64,000 nucleotides of DNA from Pararhizobium sp. (GCA_017794825.1 CP051237.1:124001-188000); one strand, 5' to 3'. Positions 18,563 through 28,214 are shown, counted from the stretch's first letter. Numbers and translations: made by a program. Notes: generated from the sequence alone by a model not told the origin.

Positions 18563-19072
18563 CTACAGCCGGTAAAGTATCTGGTCGTTCCAGAAACGGT
18601 CCAGACGCTGCAACGCCTTGTTCATCGTCTGGAATTCTTCGGCGCTGATACCGCCGACCTGCTCGATCGAACCGATATGGCGGTCATACAGGGCCGCCAC
18701 GACATCGGCGACTTCCCTGCCCTTGTCCGTCAGGCTGATGCGGACCGAACGACGGTCAACACGGGACCGGCTGTGGTTGATGAAATCGAGATCGACAAGC
18801 TTCTTCAGATTGTATGAAACGTTCGATCCGAGATAATAGCCGCGGCTACGCAGCTCGCCGGCCGTCAGTTCGGAATTGCCGATATTGAACAGCAACAGCG
18901 CCTGAATGGCGTTGATGTCGTTACGGCCATTGCGATCAAATTCATCCTTGATCACGTCGAGCAACCGGCGATGCAGACGCTCCACGAGTTGAAGGGATTC
19001 CATGTACAGCGAACGCAAAGCATCGCGTTCGACCTTCGGCGGAGACTGCTCCGCGCGTTGTCTGTTTTCCAT
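18563..19072 (-). CDS. ldtR: MarR-family regulator LdtR
   Basis: A 169-residue winged-helix regulator. The segment LYMESLQLVERLHRRLLDVI, the helix-turn-helix with TAGELRSRGYYLGSNVSYNLKKLV, and the wing SRSRVDRRSVRISLT match the LdtR group of Hyphomicrobiales, in which the protein controls L,D-transpeptidase expression and stress tolerance. The likely target ldtP-like gene lies 3 kb away at 14405-15691. The second of two close ATG codons is preferred because GAGG lies seven bases upstream. The gene is followed by fumC facing it. DNA-binding sites could not be recognised in the upstream 130 bp. Confidence 0.88.
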   Translation of the reverse strand: MENRQRAEQSPPKVERDALRSLYMESLQLVERLHRRLLDVIKDEFDRNGRNDINAIQALLLFNIGNSELTAGELRSRGYYLGSNVSYNLKKLVDLDFINHSRSRVDRRSVRISLTDKGREVADVVAALYDRHIGSIEQVGGISAEEFQTMNKALQRLDRFWNDQILYRL

Positions 19073-19201
19073 TGTCATGCCTCACTGTTTTTTGCCGGTT
19101 GTTTCTCCGGCTTGAGGCAACACTATCGAATACGTCTAAAATTCACCTTAAAATGCAGCATTAACAGGAAGTTACCTGAACGAATACAAATTGACGGTGA
19201 A

Positions 19202-19633
19202 TCAAATATTACTTCCGCCCATCTCACTGCGGGGATTAAAGTAGATAATGAGCCGCAAAATCACATAGGTGACAGCGACGATGCAATGGATGGCGAGCAG
19301 ATACCAGTAGTTGCCGTAAAGGGATGAAAATCCGCCATACATAAGTGATTCCGCCGCCGCCGCGACAATCCAGACTACCGGTCCCCAGGAAACCAGCATC
19401 CAAAGACCGATGCCTGCGACCGGCCACAGCACGGCGAGGATGGCCACCGCCGCTTTCCAGTGTGACGGCAGAACGTCGAACCGCCAAGCGCCGCCGCCAT
19501 AGACGCCGATGAGGAGCGACCAATACCAGAGACCGGCCCCAAGACAGTAGAAAGCCACGATCCGCTGAAATATATCGAAGGCGGTCTCGGCCGCGGTCTG
19601 ACGCGGCGGCATCGGCTCCTGGATATCGGTCAC
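19202..19633 (-). CDS. DUF6163 family membrane protein
   Basis: A 143-residue protein with four predicted membrane helices (about residues 23-45, 63-85, 86-100 and 112-132) and no enzyme motif. It matches the small membrane protein found next to ldtR in many Hyphomicrobiales (DUF6163). Function is unknown; the constant neighbourhood of an L,D-transpeptidase regulator hints at the envelope. Its ATG overlaps the stop of the enoyl-CoA hydratase-type gene (ATGA), so the two are probably co-translated. Confidence 0.75.
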   Translation of the reverse strand: MTDIQEPMPPRQTAAETAFDIFQRIVAFYCLGAGLWYWSLLIGVYGGGAWRFDVLPSHWKAAVAILAVLWPVAGIGLWMLVSWGPVVWIVAAAAESLMYGGFSSLYGNYWYLLAIHCIVAVTYVILRLIIYFNPRSEMGGSNI

Positions 19634-20685
19634 GCGTCGGGCACTCCCTCAAGATCGCCGGCTTCCAACGGTCCGAAATAGGCCTCCACCATCTCGTCTG
19701 TAACCTTGTCGAGACTGTTCGGTTCCCATTGCGGCGCGGCGTCCTTGTCAATGATGACGGCGCGAATGCCCTCGTAGAAATCATGTCCCTGCAGCATGCG
19801 CACGAGGATTCGGTATTCCATGCGCATGCATTCGGCCAGGCTTCGCCCGCGACCTTCGGCGAGTTGTCGGAAGGTCACGGCCATGCTCACCGGACATTTG
19901 GAAGACATCTTCTCCATACAGCTTGCCGCGACCGGATCGAAATTCGACCGGGACTGGAGATTGCTCACGACATCCGAGAGCGTTTCGCCTGCAAAGAGAT
20001 TCCGGATGTGTGTGTGATCGTGGCTTGCAGGCCCCGCCTTCGCCGGATCGCAGAGACCTGGCAAGGCTTTCTCCGGATCGCCCGTCTCGATCAGCAAGCG
20101 CAGGATTTCATCCAGATCCGCGGACTGGGCCACATGGGTGGCGACGCCGCATTTCAGCGCATCGCCAGATTTGATGCGGTCGCCCGTTAGAGCAAGATAG
20201 AGACCAAAATTTTCTTCCAGACGCGGCAGAAAATGGCTGCCGCCGACATCGGGGAAAAAGCCGATTCCAACCTCCGGCATGGCGAAAACAGCATTCTCGG
20301 TCATGACGCGATAGCGGCCATGCACCGATATGCCGACGCCGCCGCCCATAACGATGCCGTCGATGAGAGACACGATCGGTTTGGGATAGACGCCCAGCCA
20401 GGCGTTGAGGCGATATTCATCCGCAAAAAATTCATAGGGCGGATCGCCCGACAAGCCGCGCGTATGAACCTCCAGCAGATCTCCGCCGGCGCTGAAGGCG
20501 CGCCCTCGCGCCCTGATCACGATCACCTGGACCCGTTGGTCTTCCCGCCATTCTCCGAGGGCGGCCGACATAGCGGTGATCATGGCATGGTTCAGGGCAT
20601 TCAGCGCCTTTTCACGGACAAGCGTTATGACGCCAGCCCGTCCGCTGATTTCAAACTCGATCTGGCCGGCTCTGTCGATCTGCAT
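19630..20685 (-). CDS. Enoyl-CoA hydratase/isomerase family, 3-hydroxyisobutyryl-CoA hydrolase type
   Basis: A 351-residue crotonase-fold protein. The oxyanion-hole loops are visible in RGRAFSAGGDLLEVH and DGIVMGGGVGISVHGRYRVMTENAVFAMPEVGIGFFPDVGGSHFLPRL. The extra C-terminal 100 residues, with MAVTFRQLAEGRGRSLAECMRMEYRI and GIRAVIIDKDAAPQWEP, are typical of 3-hydroxyisobutyryl-CoA hydrolase, a valine catabolic enzyme. Ordinary hydratases are about 260 residues. A GGGAGGGCC ribosome-binding site supports the start. It is divergent from hemB. Confidence 0.88.
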   Translation of the reverse strand: MQIDRAGQIEFEISGRAGVITLVREKALNALNHAMITAMSAALGEWREDQRVQVIVIRARGRAFSAGGDLLEVHTRGLSGDPPYEFFADEYRLNAWLGVYPKPIVSLIDGIVMGGGVGISVHGRYRVMTENAVFAMPEVGIGFFPDVGGSHFLPRLEENFGLYLALTGDRIKSGDALKCGVATHVAQSADLDEILRLLIETGDPEKALPGLCDPAKAGPASHDHTHIRNLFAGETLSDVVSNLQSRSNFDPVAASCMEKMSSKCPVSMAVTFRQLAEGRGRSLAECMRMEYRILVRMLQGHDFYEGIRAVIIDKDAAPQWEPNSLDKVTDEMVEAYFGPLEAGDLEGVPDA

Positions 20686-20854
20686 TGCAGGCCCTCCCTG
20701 TCAGAAATAACATTCCGTCTATGCAAAGCCTTGCGCTTGGCGTCAATGGCCGCAACGGAAATGTTGTCGCATAGCTCCAGTTACTGGTTTGGCGCACAAG
20801 CCACGTCATGATATGGAAGCGGCAAGTCAAACACTTATAAACAGCGGAGCAAGC

Positions 20855-21886
20855 ATGAACCGCCAATTCTCCCGGAACACACTCGGCCGCAGCGTTGACG
20901 ACATTACCGGCAGCCGGCGCATGCGCCGCAACAGAAAGGCGGACTGGACGCGCCGGCTGGTGCAGGAAAACCGGCTCACCGCCGACGACCTGATCCTGCC
21001 GATCTTTGTCGTGGCTGGCGAAAACCGCAGCGAACCGATTGAAGCAATGCCCGGCCTGTTCCGCTTATCCCCGGATCTTGCGGCGCAAAAGGCTAAAAGA
21101 GCGGCCGAGCTCGGCATTCCGGCAATCGCTACCTTCCCGGCCATCGACGCCGAACTGAAGGACAATTCCGGATCGCATATCCTGAACCCGGACAATGTTA
21201 TCAATCAGGCGTCTGCGGCTATCAAGAAGGCTGTTCCCGAAATCGGAGTGATCACCGATGTCGCTCTCGACCCGTTTACCGATCACGGCCATGACGGCGT
21301 CCTGCGGGACGGCGAAATCCTGAACGACGAAACCGTCGCGCAATTGACGGAAGCGGCGCTTATGCAGGCAGAAGCAGGCGCCGACATCATTGCGCCCTCC
21401 GACATGATGGACGGACGCATCGGCGCCATCCGCGAAGCGCTGGACCGCAACGGCTACCAGAATGTCGGCATCATGTCCTACGCTACCAAATTCGCATCCG
21501 CCTTCTACGGGCCCTATCGCGAGGCGATCGGCACGCAGGGCCTTCTGAAGGGCGACAAACGCACCTACTATGTCGATCCCGCCAACAGCGACGAAGCGGT
21601 GCGCGAGGCTGCGCTCGATATCGAGGAAGGCGCCGACATGATCATGGTCAAACCGGGCCTGCCCTATCTCGACATCATCTACCGACTGAAGCAGACCTTC
21701 GAGATGCCGACCTTCGCCTACCAGGTGTCAGGTGAGTATTCGATGATCAAAGCCGCCGCGCAGAACGGCTGGATAGACGGCGAAAAGGTAATGATGGAGA
21801 GCCTGCTCGCTTTCAAGCGCGCCGGCTGCGATGGAATCCTCAGCTATTTCGCAGAGGAAGCGGCGGAACTTCTTCTGAAGAACTGA
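20855..21886 (+). CDS. hemB: Porphobilinogen synthase (delta-aminolevulinic acid dehydratase)
   Basis: A 343-residue enzyme joining two 5-aminolevulinates into porphobilinogen for haem. The first Schiff-base lysine is in IMSYATKFASAFYGPYREA and the second in GADMIMVKPGLPYLDI. The N-terminal part has MRRNRKADWTRRLVQENRLTADDLILPIFV. The metal region GVITDVALDPFTDHGHDG lacks the Cys cluster of zinc-type enzymes, fitting the magnesium-type alphaproteobacterial form. The ATG at 20855 has GGAG six bases upstream; earlier in-frame Met codons are less likely. Confidence 0.96.
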   Translation: MNRQFSRNTLGRSVDDITGSRRMRRNRKADWTRRLVQENRLTADDLILPIFVVAGENRSEPIEAMPGLFRLSPDLAAQKAKRAAELGIPAIATFPAIDAELKDNSGSHILNPDNVINQASAAIKKAVPEIGVITDVALDPFTDHGHDGVLRDGEILNDETVAQLTEAALMQAEAGADIIAPSDMMDGRIGAIREALDRNGYQNVGIMSYATKFASAFYGPYREAIGTQGLLKGDKRTYYVDPANSDEAVREAALDIEEGADMIMVKPGLPYLDIIYRLKQTFEMPTFAYQVSGEYSMIKAAAQNGWIDGEKVMMESLLAFKRAGCDGILSYFAEEAAELLLKN

Positions 21887-22000
21887 CCGCGCGCGCGCCT
21901 TGCGCCACCTTGATAAACACGGTCGCAACACCCACTTGCTGAGTGTTCGCGCGTGGAAATGCAACCGCGCAAGAGAGCAACAACGACTGGAGACGAAGTT

Positions 22001-22477
22001 ATGTCGCTTGCTGAAGCAGATGTCATTGTGGACAGGAATCCTGATCTGGACAGCTGGAAAAGCTTCAGCGGCGTGCGGTCGAGGCGCGTTTTTGCGTTCC
22101 TGATCGACTATGCTCTGATCCTGGCGTTGTGCGTGCCGGTCGCAGTGCTGATTTTCTTCATCGGCGTCTTCAGTCTCGGACTTGGCTGGATGCTCTATTC
22201 CATCCTCTTCTTCCTGGTCGCCGTGCCCTATATCGGCCTGACGCTGGGCGGCATGAACCAGGCTACGCCCGGAATGCGTCTGAATGGCATAAAGATGGTG
22301 CGCCTCGACGGCGCGCCGGTGGATTCCATGCTCGCGATCACCCACGGCGTATTGTTCTGGATCGGCAATGCGGTTCTGACGCCGTTGATCTTGCTCGTCA
22401 GTCTGTTTTCCGGCAGAAAACGCCTGCTGCACGACATGCTTCTGGGCGTCGTCGTCATCCGTGACGAAGCTGCGTAG
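22001..22477 (+). CDS. RDD family membrane protein
   Basis: A 158-residue protein with the RDD-type start of helix one (SRRVFAFLIDYALILAL), where the expected second Arg and Asp positions read FAFLID, followed by further hydrophobic segments. The conserved NQATPGMRLNGIKMVRLDG loop is present. RDD proteins are small membrane proteins, some linked to ion exchange; no specific function can be stated. GGAGACGAAG precedes the ATG. It commonly sits between hemB and bpt in this order. Here DUF4153 and SLC13-type genes follow before bpt. Confidence 0.82.
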   Translation: MSLAEADVIVDRNPDLDSWKSFSGVRSRRVFAFLIDYALILALCVPVAVLIFFIGVFSLGLGWMLYSILFFLVAVPYIGLTLGGMNQATPGMRLNGIKMVRLDGAPVDSMLAITHGVLFWIGNAVLTPLILLVSLFSGRKRLLHDMLLGVVVIRDEAA

Positions 22478-22578
22478 ACGATGAAACAACCTATGCGGTC
22501 ATATTGAGGCCTTGGTTCCCATAGAGATAGCGGAGCGGATAATTTCATACGCTTCACATCTCCCGAGGGTCACACCAA

Positions 22579-24384
22579 GTGTCATTTCTGAACGGCCTTG
22601 CGAGGCGTACGCCTGCATTTTCACAAACCTTGATTCGTTTCCCTTTGCCAGTGCTGGCGAGCCTGATTGCGGCCGTGGTCGGCAATCTCGATATTGCCGA
22701 AGTCTACAGTCTCGCTTCCTACGACAATGAAAAATCTGGTTACAGCCAGTTTTCCGCTACTCAAATATATGCTGCGTTGACGGCCGCTTTCTTTGCATCA
22801 GGCGCGGCTCATCTTTTTGCGGAAAGCGCGGGTTGGAAAACGAGCGCAAAATATGCTTTTGCCGGAGTGGTCGCTCTGATTGCCGCTGCGCCCTTCTGGA
22901 TCGTCAGCGGCCTCGGAATGAATGTTCTGCTCACCTTCTGGCTGCCGGCAGTTCTTCTTCTCTTGATGATCTCCGGCTTTAGGCGTGGTCAAAATGATGA
23001 CTTGGCCCTTTGGGGTTTCAACTATCGTCTCGGACTTGCTGTTATTCTGGCAGGGCTTGCTGCACTTGCATTCGTGCTCGGCGCCTATGCAGTCCTTTCA
23101 AGCATCGACTATCTGTTTGAGCTCGATTTCAAACACGATGTCTACGAACATATCTATATGACCGGATTGCTGCTCGTTGCGCCGCTTTTTGGACTGGAGA
23201 TGGTTCCGGAAAATCTGCATGATACAAACGAGATCGAGAAACAAGGGCTAGCGTACCGGGTTCCTCACCTCCTTCTCAACTACCTTTTGCTACCGCTTCT
23301 GCTCATCTATACCGCAATACTCTACGCCTACGCCGCGAAGATCGCTTTCGCCTGGGAACTCCCGCGTGGACAAGTAGGCGTGATGGTTCTGACCTTCGCA
23401 GCCGGTTGCGTCTCGATCTGGCTGCTGGCGATCCCCTATCGTGAAAACAGTTCACTCTTGCTGCGGTTGTTCCAGAGCAGCTGGTACTGGCTGCTGATCG
23501 TCCCGCTTGTTCTCTTCGCAATCGGAACCTACCGGCGCGTGGCCGAATACGGGATAACACCGGAACGTTACGGACTTATCCTCGTGGGACTCTGGATCGT
23601 CGGCATGATCTGCCTCTTTGCCATACGCCATCGAAGCGTCCAGCCTAGAATTGTCATCGCCACACTTGCCATCATGCTTATGCTGGCTTCCTTCGGACCA
23701 TGGGGCGCGGCTGACGTTTCGGTTCGCGACCAGTTCGGGCGACTGGTCGCATTGCTGAAAGAAAATCAGATTCTGGTGGATGGCAAAATTGCACCGCCTC
23801 AGACGACCGACGCCGAAACGAGGGAAGACATCACATCGTTGCTCACATTCCTATCCAAGTCGGGACATCTGAGCGACCTGAAAGTCTATTTCGCGGGTGG
23901 CGAAGATGAAAAGAACTGGTTCAACCGTATTGATGGCGTGAGACGTCTTACGATCAGGCTTGCAGGCGATGAGTCCGAAGCGAAAAGAATGCAGGAGGTC
24001 GAGTTTCGCAGCCGAGAACCGGGACACGTCGACACTGATGGTTCTGCATTGACGTCCGGACCCTATACGCTTGGTTATAAATGGGGTTTTAGTCACGGCT
24101 CGATGGCCGGAGATTTGAAAGTCGAATTGCGCGACGATCACCTGCGTGTCGACTACAGAGAGCGGCATTGGACAATATCCTCCAGACGCCTTCTGGATGA
24201 GGTGCAAAATCGGCGCCCGGCTACCATGAATGAGGCGATGCCGTTTGAAATGGATGGATCTCAAGGCAAAGCATGGCTCATCGTTAACTGGCTCAATGGC
24301 CGCCTCGAAACAAGGATCAATGACGGATCGGATTCGCCTGATATTTCAAGCTTAAATTTCACCATGATAATCAGCACCGAATGA
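22579..24384 (+). CDS. DUF4153 domain membrane protein
   Basis: A 601-residue protein starting at a GTG with GAGGG nine bases upstream. The first 380 residues contain about ten to eleven membrane helices and match the DUF4153 layout, including the aromatic YEHIYMTGLLLVAPLFGLEMVP region and LLNYLLLPLLLIYTAILYAYAAKI. The last 200 residues are a soluble, probably extracytoplasmic domain. Function is unknown. Parts of the gene, for example 23101-23160, are clearly less GC-rich than neighbouring genes. With the SLC13-type gene it separates the RDD gene from bpt. Confidence 0.78.
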   Translation: MSFLNGLARRTPAFSQTLIRFPLPVLASLIAAVVGNLDIAEVYSLASYDNEKSGYSQFSATQIYAALTAAFFASGAAHLFAESAGWKTSAKYAFAGVVALIAAAPFWIVSGLGMNVLLTFWLPAVLLLLMISGFRRGQNDDLALWGFNYRLGLAVILAGLAALAFVLGAYAVLSSIDYLFELDFKHDVYEHIYMTGLLLVAPLFGLEMVPENLHDTNEIEKQGLAYRVPHLLLNYLLLPLLLIYTAILYAYAAKIAFAWELPRGQVGVMVLTFAAGCVSIWLLAIPYRENSSLLLRLFQSSWYWLLIVPLVLFAIGTYRRVAEYGITPERYGLILVGLWIVGMICLFAIRHRSVQPRIVIATLAIMLMLASFGPWGAADVSVRDQFGRLVALLKENQILVDGKIAPPQTTDAETREDITSLLTFLSKSGHLSDLKVYFAGGEDEKNWFNRIDGVRRLTIRLAGDESEAKRMQEVEFRSREPGHVDTDGSALTSGPYTLGYKWGFSHGSMAGDLKVELRDDHLRVDYRERHWTISSRRLLDEVQNRRPATMNEAMPFEMDGSQGKAWLIVNWLNGRLETRINDGSDSPDISSLNFTMIISTE

Positions 24385-24535
24385 GCCAACTGGCGCACGA
24401 AACAGAATCCTGCAAACGCGACGTTGTCCGCAATTTATTGCTGCGGCGAAGCCTTTAATCGCAACAAGCCGCTTTGATGGCGCCAATTCCATCGCTAAGA
24501 TCGCGCACCGTGCAATAATATATTCAGGGCGGCGC

Positions 24536-26374
24536 ATGCACGAATTCCATCTCTACGCGACCTACGCAATCATCTTCTGGACGATTGTTGCTTTCGTCAG
24601 CGAGCGGTTCTCAATAGAAGCCGTTTCTCTGGGCTGCCTGTCGGCCGTCCTTCTGCTGTTCGGCGTGTTTTCTTATGAACAGGCCAACGGTCAAATTCTG
24701 GATATGCGAAGCATTCTTGCGGGTTTCTCCGATCCAGCGCTCGCAACCGTGATTGCGCTGCTGATCGTCGGACAGGGCCTGTTCGCCACGGACGCAATCG
24801 ACGGTCCGGCAAGATTCATCAGCAGGCTCGGCGGATCGAGCAAAAACCTGACGATCTTCATCGTCATCATCGCCGCCGGTCTTCTGAGCGCCTTTCTCAA
24901 CAATACGCCGGTGGTGGTGATCTTCATCCCCATCCTCACGGTGATTGCGGCCCAGAGACGCTACCCCGGATACAAGGTGTTCATGCCATTGTCCTTCATG
25001 AGCATCCTCGGCGGTATGACAACGCTGATCGGTTCATCGACCAACCTTATCGCAGCGGGCGTGGCTGCCGATTTCGGCGTCATCATCTCGTTTTTCGACC
25101 TGACCGGCATGGGGTTGATGCTCGCGGTCACAGGCGGCCTCTACGTCATTTTGCTGATGCCCCGGATACTTACCGAGCGCACGTCGACAATAGACCGCGC
25201 CAGAACCGATCGAGGAACCCAGTTCATTGGCGAGATTCCCATATCCACTGGGCACCCATTTGCTGGCATTGCATCCAAGTCCGGCATATTTCCGGGCATC
25301 AAGGATCTGACGCCGCGACTGCTCTTGCGTCGCGATGTTCCGTTTCTGCCGCCTTTCGAAGATATAACCCTGTCGCCGGGAGACACCCTGGTGGTGACCG
25401 GCACGCGCAAGGCGTTCTCTCGCTCGCTCGCCCATGGCAATGCGATCGCCGAGACGGATGAAAGGAACGAGAATCGCGAAGCAGCGGAAGACGCGCAAGA
25501 GTCTGCGCGGCCCGGACCAGGCTATCACCTGGCCGAGGCGGTTGTTGCGCCGGGTTCGCGTTTCGCCGGCCGTACAATCCAGCTGTCCGGTATCCGCGCC
25601 CGTTTCGGAATCTCCGTGCTTGGCGTGCAGCGCAAGAGCCGAATGGCGCGCACGCCTTTGTCCGAGATAAGGCTTGAACCCGGAGACACCCTGCTTCTCG
25701 GCGGCAATTATGAGCAGATCATGCAATTGCGCGGCGACCACGACCTTTTGCTGCTGGAACATTCCGCCGAGGCGGTGCCGCAGAGCCGAAAGGCCAAGAT
25801 CGCCTTTGCTATTTTCGCTGCAATCGTCATTCTGGCGGCCTTTGAGGTAGTCCCAATCGTCGTCAGCGCAATCACCGGCGCGGGACTTATGATGGCGACC
25901 GGGTGCCTGACCATGTACCAAGCGGTGCGCGCATTCGACCGACAGATCTATCTGCTCGTCGGCTCATCCATCGCCATGGCGACAGCGCTCGATCGCACTG
26001 GAGGCGCGGCGCTCATCGCCCAAACCTCGGTCGATCTCCTCAAAGGCGCGCCAGTGCCGGTCATCCTGTCGGCATTGTATCTTGTCATGGCCGCCGTCAC
26101 CAATGTGTTGAGCAACAATGCAACCGCCGTTCTGTTCATGCCGATTGCGCTGAACATGGCGCAAGGGCTCGGCGCCTCGCCGGTCGCGTTCGCCTCAGCC
26201 GTCATTTTCGCGGCGAACACCTGTTTCGCCACGCCGATCGCCTATCAGACCAACCTGCTGATAATGGGACCTGGTCATTACAGCTTCAGAGACTATCTAA
26301 AAGCTGGCTTGCCTCTGGTTTTTATTGTCTGGTTGGCTTTTTCACTTCTTGCGCCGTGGTATTATGCGTTGTAA
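24536..26374 (+). CDS. SLC13/DASS-type anion transporter with two TrkA-C (RCK-C) domains
   Basis: A 612-residue integral membrane protein. Two transport repeats frame a soluble centre. Repeat one has LLSAFLNNTPVVVIFIPI and GGMTTLIGSSTNLIAAG; repeat two has TNVLSNNATAVLFMPIAL and FAANTCFATPIAYQTN. Both carry the paired S/T-N motifs of divalent anion:Na+ symporters. The soluble part (about residues 215-420) holds two TrkA-C-like domains, each ending in a PGDTLVV/PGDTLLL strand. Such proteins move sulfate, dicarboxylates or other anions; the substrate is not determined. An AGGGCGG precedes the start. T-rich sequence follows the stop, but I see no proper hairpin. Confidence 0.88.
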   Translation: MHEFHLYATYAIIFWTIVAFVSERFSIEAVSLGCLSAVLLLFGVFSYEQANGQILDMRSILAGFSDPALATVIALLIVGQGLFATDAIDGPARFISRLGGSSKNLTIFIVIIAAGLLSAFLNNTPVVVIFIPILTVIAAQRRYPGYKVFMPLSFMSILGGMTTLIGSSTNLIAAGVAADFGVIISFFDLTGMGLMLAVTGGLYVILLMPRILTERTSTIDRARTDRGTQFIGEIPISTGHPFAGIASKSGIFPGIKDLTPRLLLRRDVPFLPPFEDITLSPGDTLVVTGTRKAFSRSLAHGNAIAETDERNENREAAEDAQESARPGPGYHLAEAVVAPGSRFAGRTIQLSGIRARFGISVLGVQRKSRMARTPLSEIRLEPGDTLLLGGNYEQIMQLRGDHDLLLLEHSAEAVPQSRKAKIAFAIFAAIVILAAFEVVPIVVSAITGAGLMMATGCLTMYQAVRAFDRQIYLLVGSSIAMATALDRTGGAALIAQTSVDLLKGAPVPVILSALYLVMAAVTNVLSNNATAVLFMPIALNMAQGLGASPVAFASAVIFAANTCFATPIAYQTNLLIMGPGHYSFRDYLKAGLPLVFIVWLAFSLLAPWYYAL

Positions 26375-26414
26375 TTTTTTTGTGGTCGATATCAGGTGAA
26401 ATAATTTACGATCG

Positions 26415-27167
26415 ATGACCAACCAACCCGTCCATTCACCCCAGTTCTTCCTGACGGCGCCGTCTCCGTGCCCGTATCTCGACGGGCAATTCGAACGCAA
26501 GGTCTTTACTCATCTCGTCGGCGAGAAAGCCGCAGAGCTCAATGACCTGCTGACGCAGGGAGGCTTCCGACGATCGCAGAATATCGCCTATCGGCCGGCC
26601 TGCGAGTCCTGCAGGGCTTGCGTTTCCGTGCGTATCGTGGCCAGCGAATTCGAACCCAACAAGTCGATGCGGCGCAATCTGGCGCGCAATTCGGACATTA
26701 CGGCGCGCGAATTTCAGGCAGAGCCTTCAAGCGAGCAATACTCCCTGTTTCGGGACTATCTCGACGCCCGTCACCAGAAAGGCGGAATGTCGGACATGAC
26801 CGTGCTCGACTATGCGATGATGGTGGAGGACACCTATGTGCCGACCAAGATCATCGAGTATCGTATAGAGGGAGAGCCGGATCCAGACGGAAGCATTGCT
26901 GAACAGGGTCGGCTGATCGCCGTTGCGCTGAGCGATATCATGGGCGACGGCCTGTCGATGGTCTACTCGTTCTTCGATCCGGATTACGCCTCGCGGTCGC
27001 TTGGCACATACATGATCCTCGACCATATCCAGCGCGCCCGGGATCGCGGCCTGCCGCACGTCTATCTCGGATACTGGGTCGAGGGATCGCGGAAGATGGA
27101 ATACAAAACGCGGTTCCGCCCGCAGGATCATCTGGGCCCAAGCGGCTGGGAACGCTATGAAGACTGA
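26415..27167 (+). CDS. bpt: Aspartate/glutamate leucyltransferase (arginyltransferase family)
   Basis: A 250-residue aminoacyl-tRNA-protein transferase. The N-terminal ATE domain has [16 protein letters not shown] and the cysteine cluster [15 protein letters not shown]. The C-terminal GNAT-like domain has [22 protein letters not shown] and [21 protein letters not shown]. Bacterial members (Bpt) attach leucine to N-terminal Asp or Glu and so feed proteins to ClpAP through the N-end rule. It ends 3 bp before the converging agmatinase-type gene. Confidence 0.93.
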   Translation: MTNQPVHSPQFFLTAPSPCPYLDGQFERKVFTHLVGEKAAELNDLLTQGGFRRSQNIAYRPACESCRACVSVRIVASEFEPNKSMRRNLARNSDITAREFQAEPSSEQYSLFRDYLDARHQKGGMSDMTVLDYAMMVEDTYVPTKIIEYRIEGEPDPDGSIAEQGRLIAVALSDIMGDGLSMVYSFFDPDYASRSLGTYMILDHIQRARDRGLPHVYLGYWVEGSRKMEYKTRFRPQDHLGPSGWERYED

Positions 27168-27170
27168 GAG

Positions 27171-28136
27171 TTACAACGTCGCCCTATGGTGCATGATCCG
27201 GCCAATCGCGTTCATCAATATCTGCGCCGCCAGGATTGAAGTGGAGCCGGTCGGGTCGTAATCGGGCGCAACCTCCACGCAGTCCATGCCGATGATTGCG
27301 CCCTGCCGTGCGAGACCGTCGATCAGTTCCAGCACTTCGTAATAAAGAAAACCGCCATGGCTGGGCGTTCCGGTGCCCGCAGCGATCGACGGATCGAAAC
27401 CGTCGATGTCTATCGTGACGTAGTAGCGCCGCCCGGCGGGTATCCTGGCCAGGACGCCGTCGACGCCAAGCTTGCGGAACTGTCTCACCGACAGGATGTC
27501 CGAACCCATGCGCCGGGCGTCTTCGTAGCCTTCCCGCGCAGTGGAGGAGACGTTGCGGATTCCGATCTGGGAAAGGCCGGTCACGTAGTCCTTTTCGGCC
27601 GCGCGCCGCATCGGATTTCCATGGCCGTAACGCACGCCATGGCGCTCGTCGACGAAATCGAGATGGGCGTCGATCTGGACCAGGTGAAAAGGTTCCTGAT
27701 CACCAAAGGCGTCGATGCAGGGAATATTGATCGAATGGTCGCCGCCCAGCACAACGGGAACAGCGGCGCTTTTCAGGATCTTGCGCACGCCGAATTCGAT
27801 ATTGCGATGACTGGCCGTCGTGTCTGTGTGAATGATGTCCGCGTCGCCAATGTCGACGATCCGGACCCGTTCCGGATCGAGATAGGTGACGTCGTCTTCG
27901 TGGTCATAAGCGCCGGCGTGTCCAAAGGAGAACAGCGTCGAGGCCTCCCGAATGCTGCGAGGTCCGAATCGCGCGCCGGCGCGCCACTGCGTGCCCATAT
28001 CCAGCGGTGCGCCAAGCACCGCGATATCGGCGTCTATCGCGTCCCAGTCCTCGACGTAGGGATTTTTTCCGAAGGTGCAAAGACCGACGAAGGGCAGGTT
28101 CAGCCGGCCGCTGTCATATCTGTTTCCAGTGCTCAT
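27171..28136 (-). CDS. Agmatinase/ureohydrolase family enzyme
   Basis: A 321-residue manganese ureohydrolase. The metal-binding motifs are GGDHSI, QIDAHLDF and TIDIDGFDPSIAAGTGTP, in the right order and spacing. Members hydrolyse agmatine, arginine, guanidinobutyrate, formiminoglutamate or guanidine. The overall length and the GTGTPSHGG loop favour the agmatinase side, but no neighbouring gene (arginine decarboxylase, nickel chaperone or transporter) confirms the substrate. Downstream it abuts bpt; upstream lies parC on the same strand, 78 bp away. Confidence 0.85.
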   Translation of the reverse strand: MSTGNRYDSGRLNLPFVGLCTFGKNPYVEDWDAIDADIAVLGAPLDMGTQWRAGARFGPRSIREASTLFSFGHAGAYDHEDDVTYLDPERVRIVDIGDADIIHTDTTASHRNIEFGVRKILKSAAVPVVLGGDHSINIPCIDAFGDQEPFHLVQIDAHLDFVDERHGVRYGHGNPMRRAAEKDYVTGLSQIGIRNVSSTAREGYEDARRMGSDILSVRQFRKLGVDGVLARIPAGRRYYVTIDIDGFDPSIAAGTGTPSHGGFLYYEVLELIDGLARQGAIIGMDCVEVAPDYDPTGSTSILAAQILMNAIGRIMHHRATL

Positions 28137-28214
28137 CCCGCGCCTATTGCTCCTGCATTCTTCTGTCCGAAGACAATGGTTCAGGATCCGCCAACAGGCC
28201 TCTGATTTTCTTCA

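Noticed and set aside
19140..19165. TTAA...TTAA pair upstream of ldtR, considered as a CtrA box
   Set aside because: The spacing is nine bases rather than the seven of the CtrA consensus.
15740..19170. A TGTTAA(T)GC word upstream of both the transpeptidase and ldtR genes, considered as a shared LdtR site
   Set aside because: It is only 8-9 bases long with an indel and no dyad symmetry; too short to support a site.
18971..19327. A 118-residue plus-strand open frame over the ldtR start and the DUF6163 end
   Set aside because: It crosses two well-supported minus-strand genes and has no ribosome-binding site or recognisable protein.
20707..20764. AACATTCCG and CGGAAATGTT, a bulged inverted repeat between the hydratase and hemB genes
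   Set aside because: The arms are about 40 bases apart and need a bulge, so chance pairing is likely.
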